From assembly GCA_904386005.1 (NCBI GenBank), contig CAJFKR010000010.1:1-47295 (forward strand): a stretch of 47,295 bases of DNA, read 5' to 3'. A model generated the notes under the pieces. It was not told where the DNA came from and did not search any database. It was given only the letters and a program-made list of their open reading frames with translations. Made by a program: the position numbers and the translations under genes. Positions 32,458 through 38,958 of the stretch are shown one piece after another. The stretch's first letter is position 1; the number at the start of each line of letters is the position of its first letter. The stretch comes from Candidatus Flemingiibacterium merdigallinarum (GTDB lineage Bacteria > Bacillota > Clostridia > Oscillospirales > CAG-272).

Positions 32458-33006
32458 TTATTCCTTGTCCGGAGTTTCGCTGCACTCGTCACAGTCGTCG
32501 CACTTGTCGCATTCATCGCAGCCGCCGTCGCATTCGTCCTTGTCCTCGTCCTCGTCGTCGCAGCAGCCGCAATCCTCGTCGTCATCACAACCGTCACATT
32601 CGTCACAGTCGCACTCGTCGCAGACGCACTCAAACTTCTCGCCGCAGCTCGGGCAGGTGACGTCGGTCGGGTCGACCGTCTCGTCAAAGTACACCTTTTC
32701 GCCGCAGTTCGGGCAGGTCACCTCGTAGAAGGTCTCCTCGTCGTCATCCTCGTCGCTCTCGTCATCATCCTCGTCCTCGTCGTCAAGTCCGTAGACCTCC
32801 TCCTCGAGGTCGCCGAGATCGTGGTCGACCTCGTCGATGTAATCGTTCAGCGTGTCGACTTTCTCGGTAAGCTCGTCGATTTTATCAGCCATCTCGCCGA
32901 TAAGCGTGATCATATCGCGAATGAGCTTGTTCTTCGGCTTTGTGGTGTCAAGGTCAAAGCCCTCGCAAAGTCCTTTCAAATAAGCGGCTCTTTCGGTAAG
33001 CTTCAT
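32458..33006 (-). CDS. CD1247-N-type zinc-ribbon protein with Cys/Asp-rich tail
   Basis: 182 residues. ATG at 33006 is chosen over the longer frame because the family begins MKLTERAAYLKGLCEG and AAAGGA lies upstream. The N-terminal ~95 residues are helical and acidic (MADKIDELTEKVDTLNDYID; DHDLGDLEEEVYGLDDEDED), as in the clostridial 'CD1247 N-terminal domain' group. Two zinc-ribbon knuckles follow (TCPNCGEKVYF; TCPSCGEKFEC). The last ~60 residues are almost entirely Cys, Asp and Glu (CDECDCDECDGCDDDEDCGC), a probable metal-binding tail or local repeat expansion. It lies 46 bp downstream of efp, a linkage common in Clostridia, so it is probably expressed with translation genes. Function unknown. 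Confidence 0.88.
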   Translation of the reverse strand: MKLTERAAYLKGLCEGFDLDTTKPKNKLIRDMITLIGEMADKIDELTEKVDTLNDYIDEVDHDLGDLEEEVYGLDDEDEDDDESDEDDDEETFYEVTCPNCGEKVYFDETVDPTDVTCPSCGEKFECVCDECDCDECDGCDDDEDCGCCDDEDEDKDECDGGCDECDKCDDCDECSETPDKE

Positions 33007-33052
33007 TTTATTACCATTCCTTTCGTCAAAGCGTATATCGCGCTTTGGGTAT

Positions 33053-33610
33053 TTACGCTCTTTCGAGATACTCGCCGGTTCTCGTGTCAATCTTTATCTT
33101 TGTGCCGATATCGACAAAAAGCGGTACCTTGATAGTTGCGCCCGTCTCGAGCGTAGCCGGCTTGGTCGTACCGGTCGCGGTGTCGCCCTTGAAGCCCGGC
33201 TCGGTGTCAGTCACCTCAAGCACAACGAACATCGGCGGTTCTACCGCGAATACGTTGCCCTTGTAGGAGACGATTTTGCACATTTCGTTTTCCTTTACAA
33301 AAATGAAGTTGTCTCCGAGCTTGTCCGCGCCAATCGGAATCTGCTCAAAGGAATCCATATCCATAAAGTAATAAAGGTCGCCGTCATTGTAGAGATACTG
33401 CATATCCTTTCTCTCGACGACAGCGTTTTCGAACTTATCGGTCGGGCTGAAAGTACGTTCAGTTACCGAACCGGTCATAACGTTCTTGATCTTCGTTCTG
33501 ACAAACGCCGCGCCCTTACCCGGCTTGACGTGCTGGAACTCGATGACCTGATAAACCTGCCCGTCCATTTCAAAAGTGATACCGTTCTTAAAATCTCCGG
33601 CTACTACCAT
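33053..33610 (-). CDS. efp: Elongation factor P
   Basis: 185 residues, exactly the usual EF-P length. ATG at 33610 follows GGAGG; an upstream in-frame extension is ignored because it lacks family similarity. EF-P relieves ribosome stalling at proline runs by entering the E site. The N-terminal KOW-like domain carries [12 protein letters not shown], with K32 at the tip position that is modified in many species. The two OB domains follow ([40 protein letters not shown] ending in [11 protein letters not shown]). It is transcribed from a good sigma-A promoter and heads a two-gene operon with the zinc-ribbon protein. Confidence 0.97.
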   Translation of the reverse strand: MVVAGDFKNGITFEMDGQVYQVIEFQHVKPGKGAAFVRTKIKNVMTGSVTERTFSPTDKFENAVVERKDMQYLYNDGDLYYFMDMDSFEQIPIGADKLGDNFIFVKENEMCKIVSYKGNVFAVEPPMFVVLEVTDTEPGFKGDTATGTTKPATLETGATIKVPLFVDIGTKIKIDTRTGEYLERA

Positions 33611-33731
33611 AAAATATATTCCTCCAAAAATATCTGCTTTCACAACGTCGTACAATCTCGTCGGACGTTGATTTGACCCGATAAAAATTGGCAATGTTTT
33701 ACATTGCGTCGGGCATAGCATTAGTAATACT

Positions 33732-33760
33732 ATTGTACACCATTTGAGCGATGATTTCAA
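33732..33760 (-). promoter_or_regulatory. Sigma-A promoter of efp
   Basis: Minus strand TTGAAA (33760-33755), 17-bp spacer, TACAAT (33737-33732), about 120 bp upstream of the efp start. Confidence 0.7.
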
Positions 33761-33838
33761 TAGTTTTCTTGTGAATTTGCGGCTTGTTTACAAAATATTC
33801 ACCTTTTGCGCATCGCGCGGAAAATTTACATTATATTC

Positions 33839-33867
33839 TTGCAAAAGCCGATAGTTTGTGATATAAT
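33839..33867 (+). promoter_or_regulatory. Sigma-A promoter of the NusG-II / Gx / apbE operon
   Basis: TTGCAA (33839-33844), 17-bp spacer, TATAAT (33862-33867). Same hexamers as the promoter at 8092. Confidence 0.7.
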
Positions 33868-33983
33868 TATACATTATGAAATACAGCTCACTCATTATTA
33901 TGACCATGACTTTGCTTTACCAAAGCAAAATATCCTTATGACATGAGTGTCCCGCCGTGACTTGGGTTTGCCGTGAGGTGAGT

Positions 33984-34361
33984 ATGAAAAAAACGGGAGC
34001 GAGCCGATTTTTAAAACCGCTTGACTTTGTCGCTGCCGCCGGCGTGCTGCTCGCGGCGTTACTCGCCGCGCTGCCGATTATATTCGCGGATTCGCATGAC
34101 TACGCGGTCATTTTGTATGACGGCGCGAAACTGACCGTGCCGCTCGATGAGCCGCGCGAATATCAGATTAATTCGAATGGATATACGCTGATTGTCGAGG
34201 TCGCCGACGGCGGCATTTCGGTGATCTCGTCCGACTGCCCCGACAAAATTTGTACTGACACACCGCCGCTGCGGCGCGCGGGTATGTCGATTGTCTGCCT
34301 GCCCGCGCGGGTCGTCGTCTATATCGAGGGAGGCGCTGATTCCGATGCAATCGCCGGATAA
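33984..34361 (+). CDS. NusG domain II-containing protein
   Basis: 125 residues; ATG at 33984 is preceded by GAGGTGAGT. One transmembrane helix at about 14-33 (VAAAGVLLAALLAALPIIFA) anchors an extracytoplasmic NusG-II-type beta domain (AVILYDGAKLTVPLDEPREY; GISVISSDCPDKICTDT; MSIVCLPARVVVYI). The Cys pair in SSDCPDKIC is typical. In Clostridia such genes often sit beside a Gx transporter and apbE, as here, suggesting a role in a membrane flavoprotein or quinone/redox system. The next gene overlaps it by 17 bp. Confidence 0.9.
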   Translation: MKKTGASRFLKPLDFVAAAGVLLAALLAALPIIFADSHDYAVILYDGAKLTVPLDEPREYQINSNGYTLIVEVADGGISVISSDCPDKICTDTPPLRRAGMSIVCLPARVVVYIEGGADSDAIAG

Positions 34362-34938
34362 TATCTACAGCCTGCCCCGGCGGGTCAGTATCGACGCGCT
34401 GCTGCTGTCCTCGGCGCTGGTCTGCGCGTGGCTTGAAGCTATGCTGCCGGTTTCTCCCCTGCCCGGCTTCAAGCTGGGACTGCCGAATCTCGTCGTCATG
34501 ATCGCCGCCGCGATTGTATCCCGGCGAGACGCGTTTGTGATACAGCTGTCGCGCATAATCATAATCGCGTTTTTATTCGGCAACGCCGCCGGATTCCTCT
34601 TTTCGCTCGCCGGAGGACTTTTGTCGACGATTGTGATTTCGCTGCTTGTCACACGCAGACGGCTGATATCGTTTGTCGGCATCTCGATATTGTCAGCCGC
34701 GGCGCACAACACCGGACAGGTAATCGCCGCCTGTATCCTGCTTGGCAGCTCGGTGCTCGGTATGTATTCGTGGCTGCTCATACTTTCGATTCCGACCGGC
34801 GTTGTCACCGGAGTCGTCGCCGAGCTTATCGTGAGCCGACTGAAGCCTGAAAATAAATTTTCAGACACGAGTCCTGTGGCTTCGTCACAAAACATCGACG
34901 TATGTCACAAAACATCGACGTATAAGGAGAATAAATGA
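34345..34938 (+). CDS. Gx transporter family membrane protein (heptaprenyl diphosphate synthase component I type)
   Basis: 197 residues from ATG 34345 (GGAGG about 11 bp upstream), overlapping the previous gene. Five or six membrane segments are seen: ALLLSSALVCAWLEAMLP, PNLVVMIAAAIV, IIIIAFLFGNAAGFLFSLAG, STIVISLLV, AAHNTGQVIAACILL and WLLILSIPTGVVTGVVAE. The motif PGFKLGLPN is a hallmark of this family, historically named heptaprenyl diphosphate synthase component I but resembling small-molecule (vitamin or isoprenoid precursor) transporters. The C-terminus has been altered by an exact 20-bp DNA duplication (see findings). It is coupled to apbE by an ATGA overlap. Confidence 0.9.
   Translation: MQSPDNIYSLPRRVSIDALLLSSALVCAWLEAMLPVSPLPGFKLGLPNLVVMIAAAIVSRRDAFVIQLSRIIIIAFLFGNAAGFLFSLAGGLLSTIVISLLVTRRRLISFVGISILSAAAHNTGQVIAACILLGSSVLGMYSWLLILSIPTGVVTGVVAELIVSRLKPENKFSDTSPVASSQNIDVCHKTSTYKENK
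34884..34923. repeat. Exact 20-bp tandem duplication inside the Gx transporter gene
   Basis: GTCACAAAACATCGACGTAT occurs at 34884-34903 and again at 34904-34923. As 20 is not a multiple of 3, the second copy is read in another frame. With one copy, translation would stop at the TAA just after GAC GTA; with two it continues to the TGA overlapping the apbE ATG. Confidence 0.93.
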
Positions 34939-35969
34939 AACGCATATCGCGCGCTGTGATAATTCTTACCGCATTCTGCCTTATAGCAGCGCATTTGACC
35001 GGCTGCGCTCGCGTGACCGAGCTGCGCCTGTTCGCAATGGACACGCTGCTCGACATAAGGCTGCACGGCAATACAGCCGATTCGCTCGAAGCCGACTGCG
35101 ACAAGCTCGTATCCTCGCTCGAGGACAAGCTGTCGGCGACGATTGACACAAGCGAAGTGTCGGGCTTCAATCAATCGGAGCGCGGCTGCACACTCTCGGA
35201 TGAGACAAGCTCGCTTCTGTCGCTCGCGCTGCGCGTCGCCGACGCGGTCGGCGGCTTTGACGTGACGGTCTACCCGCTCGTCGAGCTGTGGGACATCTCG
35301 CACGCCGCCGACGACTGGACGCCGCCTGACTCCGATGAGATATCCGACGCGCTCGTTCATGTCGGCGCGGATAAAATTTCGCTTTCAGGCAACGAGCTTA
35401 CAAAGACCGACCCGAATACCAAAATCGACCTCGGCGGCATCGGCAAGGGCTGGGCGGTCGGCTCGCTCGCGTCAACGCTCGCAGACGAGCACCCCGAAGC
35501 ATGGGGGACGCTGTCATTCGGCGGCAATGTCGCGACAGTCGGAACTAAGCCGGACGGCGACTACAATATCGCGCTGCGCGGTCCGTCCGGCACTGAATTA
35601 GTCGGCGAGATACGTGTTGAGTCGGGAATCGTCGCGGTCAGCGGCGGCTACGAACGATATGTCGACTACGACGGCAGAAGATACCACCACATTATAGACC
35701 CCGCGACCGGATATCCGTCTGAAAACGACCTGCTCAGCACCGCAGTCTATACAGCCGAAGTCACGCCTGAAGCCGGAGCGCTCGCCGACGCGTTGTCGAC
35801 CGCGTTGTTTGTGCTCGGATACGAACGAGCTGCTATGCTTGTCGATTCGGGCGCGCTTGACGAGCTTTGCGGCTGTGAAGTCGGGCTGGTGCTGATAACA
35901 TCGGACGGAAACATCACGTCGCACGGCGCGCTCAAGGAAGCGTTCTACAGTTACGGCAGCGAGAGTTAG
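34935..35969 (+). CDS. apbE: FAD:protein FMN transferase lipoprotein
   Basis: 344 residues; ATG overlaps the upstream stop as ATGA, with AAGGAGA ahead. A lipoprotein signal ends in LTGC (Cys about 24), placing the enzyme on the outer face of the membrane. It transfers FMN from FAD to a Thr of target flavoproteins such as RnfG/NqrC-type subunits. Family motifs: AMDTLLDIRLHG, SGFNQSERG, VTVYPLVELWDI, IDLGGIGKGWAVG, WGTLSFGGNVATVG, VSGGYERYVDYDGRRYHHII and DPATGYPSENDLLSTAVY with the metal-binding Asp/Thr region. No Rnf genes are within the window, so its target lies elsewhere. Confidence 0.95.
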   Translation: MKRISRAVIILTAFCLIAAHLTGCARVTELRLFAMDTLLDIRLHGNTADSLEADCDKLVSSLEDKLSATIDTSEVSGFNQSERGCTLSDETSSLLSLALRVADAVGGFDVTVYPLVELWDISHAADDWTPPDSDEISDALVHVGADKISLSGNELTKTDPNTKIDLGGIGKGWAVGSLASTLADEHPEAWGTLSFGGNVATVGTKPDGDYNIALRGPSGTELVGEIRVESGIVAVSGGYERYVDYDGRRYHHIIDPATGYPSENDLLSTAVYTAEVTPEAGALADALSTALFVLGYERAAMLVDSGALDELCGCEVGLVLITSDGNITSHGALKEAFYSYGSES

Positions 35970-36009
35970 GATTGAGAAGCTGAAAAGAAATTAGCCAAAG
36001 CCGCATTTT

Positions 36010-36073
36010 TGATACTTCGTTATAAATTTTCTGATACTTCGTTATAAATATCGTTATAAATATCGTTATAAAT
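36010..36073. repeat. Nested short tandem repeats, CGTTATAAAT units
   Basis: TGATACTTCGTTATAAAT at 36010-36027 and 36032-36049 (22-bp period), then two exact ATCGTTATAAAT units at 36050-36061 and 36062-36073. Four TATAAAT strings in phase-like spacing lie upstream of the TVP38-type gene, which has no conventional ribosome site. Confidence 0.8.
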
Positions 36074-36113
36074 ATAGTATATTTTGTGAAATCGAGTTTA
36101 AAAATTTGATGCT

Positions 36114-36854
36114 ATGAATCCCAAAATCAAGAAAATATTAAAAATTCTCGCGGCAGTTGTAATCATCGCCGCAGTAGTCGCGCTCTGCGTCTATATGATA
36201 CCGGCTGTGCTGTCACTCAGTCAGCCCGAAAATCAGCAGAAATTCGAAGAATTTGTCGAGTCGCTCGGCTTTCTTGGCATACTGCTGATGCTGTTTATAC
36301 AGATTCTGCAAATCATCGTCGCGGTCATACCCGGTGAGCCGATCGAGCTTATCATGGGACTGATGTACGGCACGTTCGGCGGACTATTTCTGTCGCTCGC
36401 CGGAGTTCTCGCAGGATCGGCGATAGTCTATTTCTGCGTTCGGAAATTCGGAATTTCTTTCGCGAAAAAGTATGTCGACATCGAGAAATTCGAGAAGCTG
36501 AAATTTCTAAACAACCCGTCGAAGCGCGACTCGCTCGTGTTCATTCTGTTCTTTATACCCGGAACTCCGAAGGATGTGCTGACCTATTTCGTGCCGTTCA
36601 CTAAAATGCCGCCGCTGCGCTTTCTTATCACTGCGACTATCGCGCGAATCCCGTCGATAATCACATCGACCGCGGTCGGCTCGTCGGTGTCCGAGGGTGA
36701 ATTTCTGAAATCTATAATCATCTTCGCGGTAACAGGCATTCTCGGAATCGTCGGAATCATAATCAACAACCGGATCACCTCGTCGCAAAACAAACATGAT
36801 AACAAATCCACCAAAGGAATCACAGTCACAAATGAAAAGAATAACCGCGACTGA
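36114..36854 (+). CDS. TVP38/TMEM64 (DedA-superfamily-like) membrane protein
   Basis: 246 residues. An N-terminal helix (ILAAVVIIAAVVALCVYMIP) is followed by LGILLMLFIQILQIIVAVIP and the family hallmark GEPIELIMGLMYGTFGGLFL. A VYFCVRKFG segment, FILFFIPGTPKDVLTYF and a last helix near the end complete the pattern. Members of this SNARE-associated/VTT family are linked to lipid scrambling or membrane homeostasis, without a fixed substrate. No clear Shine-Dalgarno is seen before ATG 36114; the upstream sequence is a run of TATAAAT repeats. The end overlaps miaB by 23 bp. Confidence 0.92.
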   Translation: MNPKIKKILKILAAVVIIAAVVALCVYMIPAVLSLSQPENQQKFEEFVESLGFLGILLMLFIQILQIIVAVIPGEPIELIMGLMYGTFGGLFLSLAGVLAGSAIVYFCVRKFGISFAKKYVDIEKFEKLKFLNNPSKRDSLVFILFFIPGTPKDVLTYFVPFTKMPPLRFLITATIARIPSIITSTAVGSSVSEGEFLKSIIIFAVTGILGIVGIIINNRITSSQNKHDNKSTKGITVTNEKNNRD

Positions 36855-38235
36855 AATCGCAACCCAATATGAATACATGGACAAGGTGAGAGCGCTCGCC
36901 GGTCACGAGCGGCGTTATTTTGTGCGCACCTTCGGCTGCCAGCAGAACGAAGCCGACAGTGAGCAGATAGCCGGAATGTGCGAGCATATGGGCTATTTGC
37001 CCGCCATATCGCCCGACGACGCCGACCTTATCATAGTCAATACCTGCGCGGTCCGCGAGCACGCCGAGCTGCGCGCTCTGTCAGTGACCGGACAGTATAA
37101 GAAGCTGAAAGCAAGAAAGCCCGAGCTGGTCATTTGTATCTGCGGCTGCATGGTGACGCAGGATAGCCGGGTTTCGGACATCAAACGCAGCTATCCCTAT
37201 GTCGACCTGCTGTTCGGCACCGGAATGCTGCACCGCTTTCCCGAGCTGTTATATGAGGAGCTGACTACTCGCAGGCGCCGCTTCGCCGTCGACGACACAG
37301 ACGGCTGTATCGCCGAGGGACTGCCAAAAAAGCGCGAGTCGCGCTCCAAGGCGTGGGTCAGCGTCATGTACGGCTGCAACAACTTCTGCACCTACTGTGT
37401 CGTGCCCTATGTGCGCGGTCGTGAGCGCAGCCGAAATCCGAGCGATATCCTCGACGAGGTTCGCGGGCTTGTCGCCGACGGCTGCCGCGAGATTACGCTG
37501 CTCGGACAGAATGTAAATTCATACGGTCGCGACCTTGACGACAGCTGTGACTTCGCCGACCTCGTATCCGAAATCGACCAAATCGACGGCGACTTCATAA
37601 TTCGCTTTATGACCAGCCACCCAAAGGACGCGAACCGCAAATTGATCGACATCATGGCGAGCTCAAAAAAGTGCGCGCGCCAGTTCCACCTGCCGCTGCA
37701 ATCCGGCTCGGAGCGCGTGCTTTCGGCGATGAACCGCCGCTATACGCCGGATGAATATTTAAAATTGATTGAATATATGCGCGAGGTGATGCCGAATATA
37801 GCGATATCGTCAGATATCATAGTCGGCTTTCCCGGTGAGAGCGACGATGAGTTCAACGAGACGTTGGAGCTGCTTTCCAAAATCCGCTTCGACATGATAT
37901 TTTCGTTCATATATTCGCCGCGCGTCGGCACGCCCGCCGCCAAGATGGAAAATCAGATTCCCGAGGAGATCAAGTCGGCGCGAATGAGCCGTCTGCTTGA
38001 ATTGCAAAATCAAATTTCGTATGAGAAGAACCTCTGCGAGGTTGGAAAGGTGGAGCGGGTGCTGCTCGAGGGCGAAAGCCGCGGCGACAGCAATATGCTG
38101 ACCGGCCGCGCCGACTCGAACAAGCTCGTCCACATCCCCCGCGACGAAGTGAGCGAGCGTCAGATAGGAGAGTTTGTCAGGGTCAAAATAACCCGAGCCG
38201 AACCGTTTGCCCTAATCGGAGAGCTCGAAAATTGA
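36832..38235 (+). CDS. miaB: tRNA-2-methylthio-N6-dimethylallyladenosine synthase
   Basis: 467 residues from ATG 36832 (AAAGGA about 13 bp upstream). This radical-SAM methylthiotransferase adds the ms2 group to i6A37 of tRNAs. The N-terminal UPF0004 domain has the three cluster cysteines in RTFGCQQNEADSEQ, VNTCAVREHA and CGCMVTQD. The radical SAM motif CxxxCxxC is in YGCNNFCTYC, followed by LGQNVNSYGRD, HLPLQSGSERVL, SSDIIVGFPGE and a C-terminal TRAM domain (LTGRADSNKLVHI). The neighbourhood miaB / ylbF-like / mutS / mutL resembles Bacillus. Hairpin array C is inserted between miaB and the next gene. Confidence 0.97.
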   Translation: MKRITATEIATQYEYMDKVRALAGHERRYFVRTFGCQQNEADSEQIAGMCEHMGYLPAISPDDADLIIVNTCAVREHAELRALSVTGQYKKLKARKPELVICICGCMVTQDSRVSDIKRSYPYVDLLFGTGMLHRFPELLYEELTTRRRRFAVDDTDGCIAEGLPKKRESRSKAWVSVMYGCNNFCTYCVVPYVRGRERSRNPSDILDEVRGLVADGCREITLLGQNVNSYGRDLDDSCDFADLVSEIDQIDGDFIIRFMTSHPKDANRKLIDIMASSKKCARQFHLPLQSGSERVLSAMNRRYTPDEYLKLIEYMREVMPNIAISSDIIVGFPGESDDEFNETLELLSKIRFDMIFSFIYSPRVGTPAAKMENQIPEEIKSARMSRLLELQNQISYEKNLCEVGKVERVLLEGESRGDSNMLTGRADSNKLVHIPRDEVSERQIGEFVRVKITRAEPFALIGELEN

Positions 38236-38331
38236 GGACAAAAATAAAATAAAGAGTAGTCTTTGGTCGCAAAGCTGTCAGAATGAGAGTTGAAAATGTA
38301 TTCTTCCCACTTCGCGAAAGAGCTCTTTTAA

Positions 38332-38472
38332 GAAATTTGCCCACGGCAAATTTCAACCTCAGCTCTCCGCCGCAGGCGGAGACCACTCACATGACTTTGC
38401 CTGCGGCAAAGTCATGTCCACTCTCTCGCCGCAGGCGAGACCACTCTCTCCGGCGAAGCCGGAGACCACTCT
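38332..38472. repeat. Modular hairpin array C, inside the miaB-mutS gene cluster
   Basis: Five perfect hairpins with 3-nt loops: GAAATTTGCC-CAC-GGCAAATTTC (38332-38354), TCTCCGCC-GCA-GGCGGAGA (38364-38382), a 13-bp ACATGACTTTGCC stem (38389-38417), TCTCGCC-GCA-GGCGAGA (38424-38440) and TCTCCGGC-GAA-GCCGGAGA (38447-38465). Linkers are CCACT(C)-type throughout, CCACTCT after the last three. The fourth and fifth modules are identical to modules in array A; the first has the same arms as a module in array B. Confidence 0.92.
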
Positions 38473-38510
38473 TAACACGTACAAATAAAATCAAAGGAGA
38501 TTATATTATA

Positions 38511-38894
38511 ATGAATGTTATGGAACTTGCCGCAGAGCTTGGCAAAATGATCAAGGCTGATCCTCGTATCGAGGAATTGAACCGCGCACGGGCCGCCTAT
38601 GAAGCCGATAAGGAGCTTCAGGCTGCTGTAAATGAGTATAACGCGCAGTCGGAGGCGCTCAATCAGGAGTACCGCAAGGATACGCCGGATCAGGAGTTTT
38701 TAAAGCTGATTGAGGAGCGCATCCACGCGCTGTATAAGCAGATTTCGATGAATGTAAATATGGTCGCGCTCAATGCCGCGCAGGACGCGGTAAACAGCTT
38801 CATGAATGAGGTCAACGGCGAAATCACCTATCAAATAACCGGCGAGCGCCCCTGCACTCACGACTGCTCCACCTGCTCCGGCTGCGAGCATTGA
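38511..38894 (+). CDS. YlbF/YmcA-family protein
   Basis: 127 residues; ATG at 38511 follows AAAGGAGA. A small all-helical YlbF/YmcA fold: MELAAELGKMIKADPRIEEL, ARAAYEADKELQAAVNEYNA, then a third helix LIEERIHALYKQISMNVNMV and AQDAVNSFMNEVN. A Cys/His-rich tail (PCTHDCSTCSGCEH) ends the protein; Cys residues near the end of YlbF/YmcA proteins are known to hold iron-sulphur clusters in Bacillus. The position between miaB and mutS matches Bacillus ymcA, where the family forms the Y-complex affecting RNase Y and development. A similar role here is inferred. Confidence 0.9.
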   Translation: MNVMELAAELGKMIKADPRIEELNRARAAYEADKELQAAVNEYNAQSEALNQEYRKDTPDQEFLKLIEERIHALYKQISMNVNMVALNAAQDAVNSFMNEVNGEITYQITGERPCTHDCSTCSGCEH

Positions 38895-38904
38895 CTAACA
38901 TCCA

Positions 38905-38941
38905 ATAACTAATAGCTAATAGCTAACAACTAACAACTAAC
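38905..38941. repeat. Short CTAATAG / CTAACAA tandem microsatellite
   Basis: Seven-base units (CTAATAG, twice) pass into CTAACAA units (twice) between ylbF-like and mutS. Several in-frame TAA/TAG triplets lie in every forward frame. Confidence 0.75.
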
Positions 38942-38958
38942 ACAAGGACGGTATTCCC

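Larger units (their letters stand above)
33611..33983. other. Divergent region efp / NusG-II gene, no gene
   Basis: Holds the efp promoter, a plus-strand promoter and a small hairpin TTTGCTTT-ACC-AAAGCAAA (33911-33929) in the leader of the plus operon. The 11-mer CATGACTTTGC before this hairpin also starts a hairpin of array C (38390), possibly a decayed relative. Confidence 0.55.
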
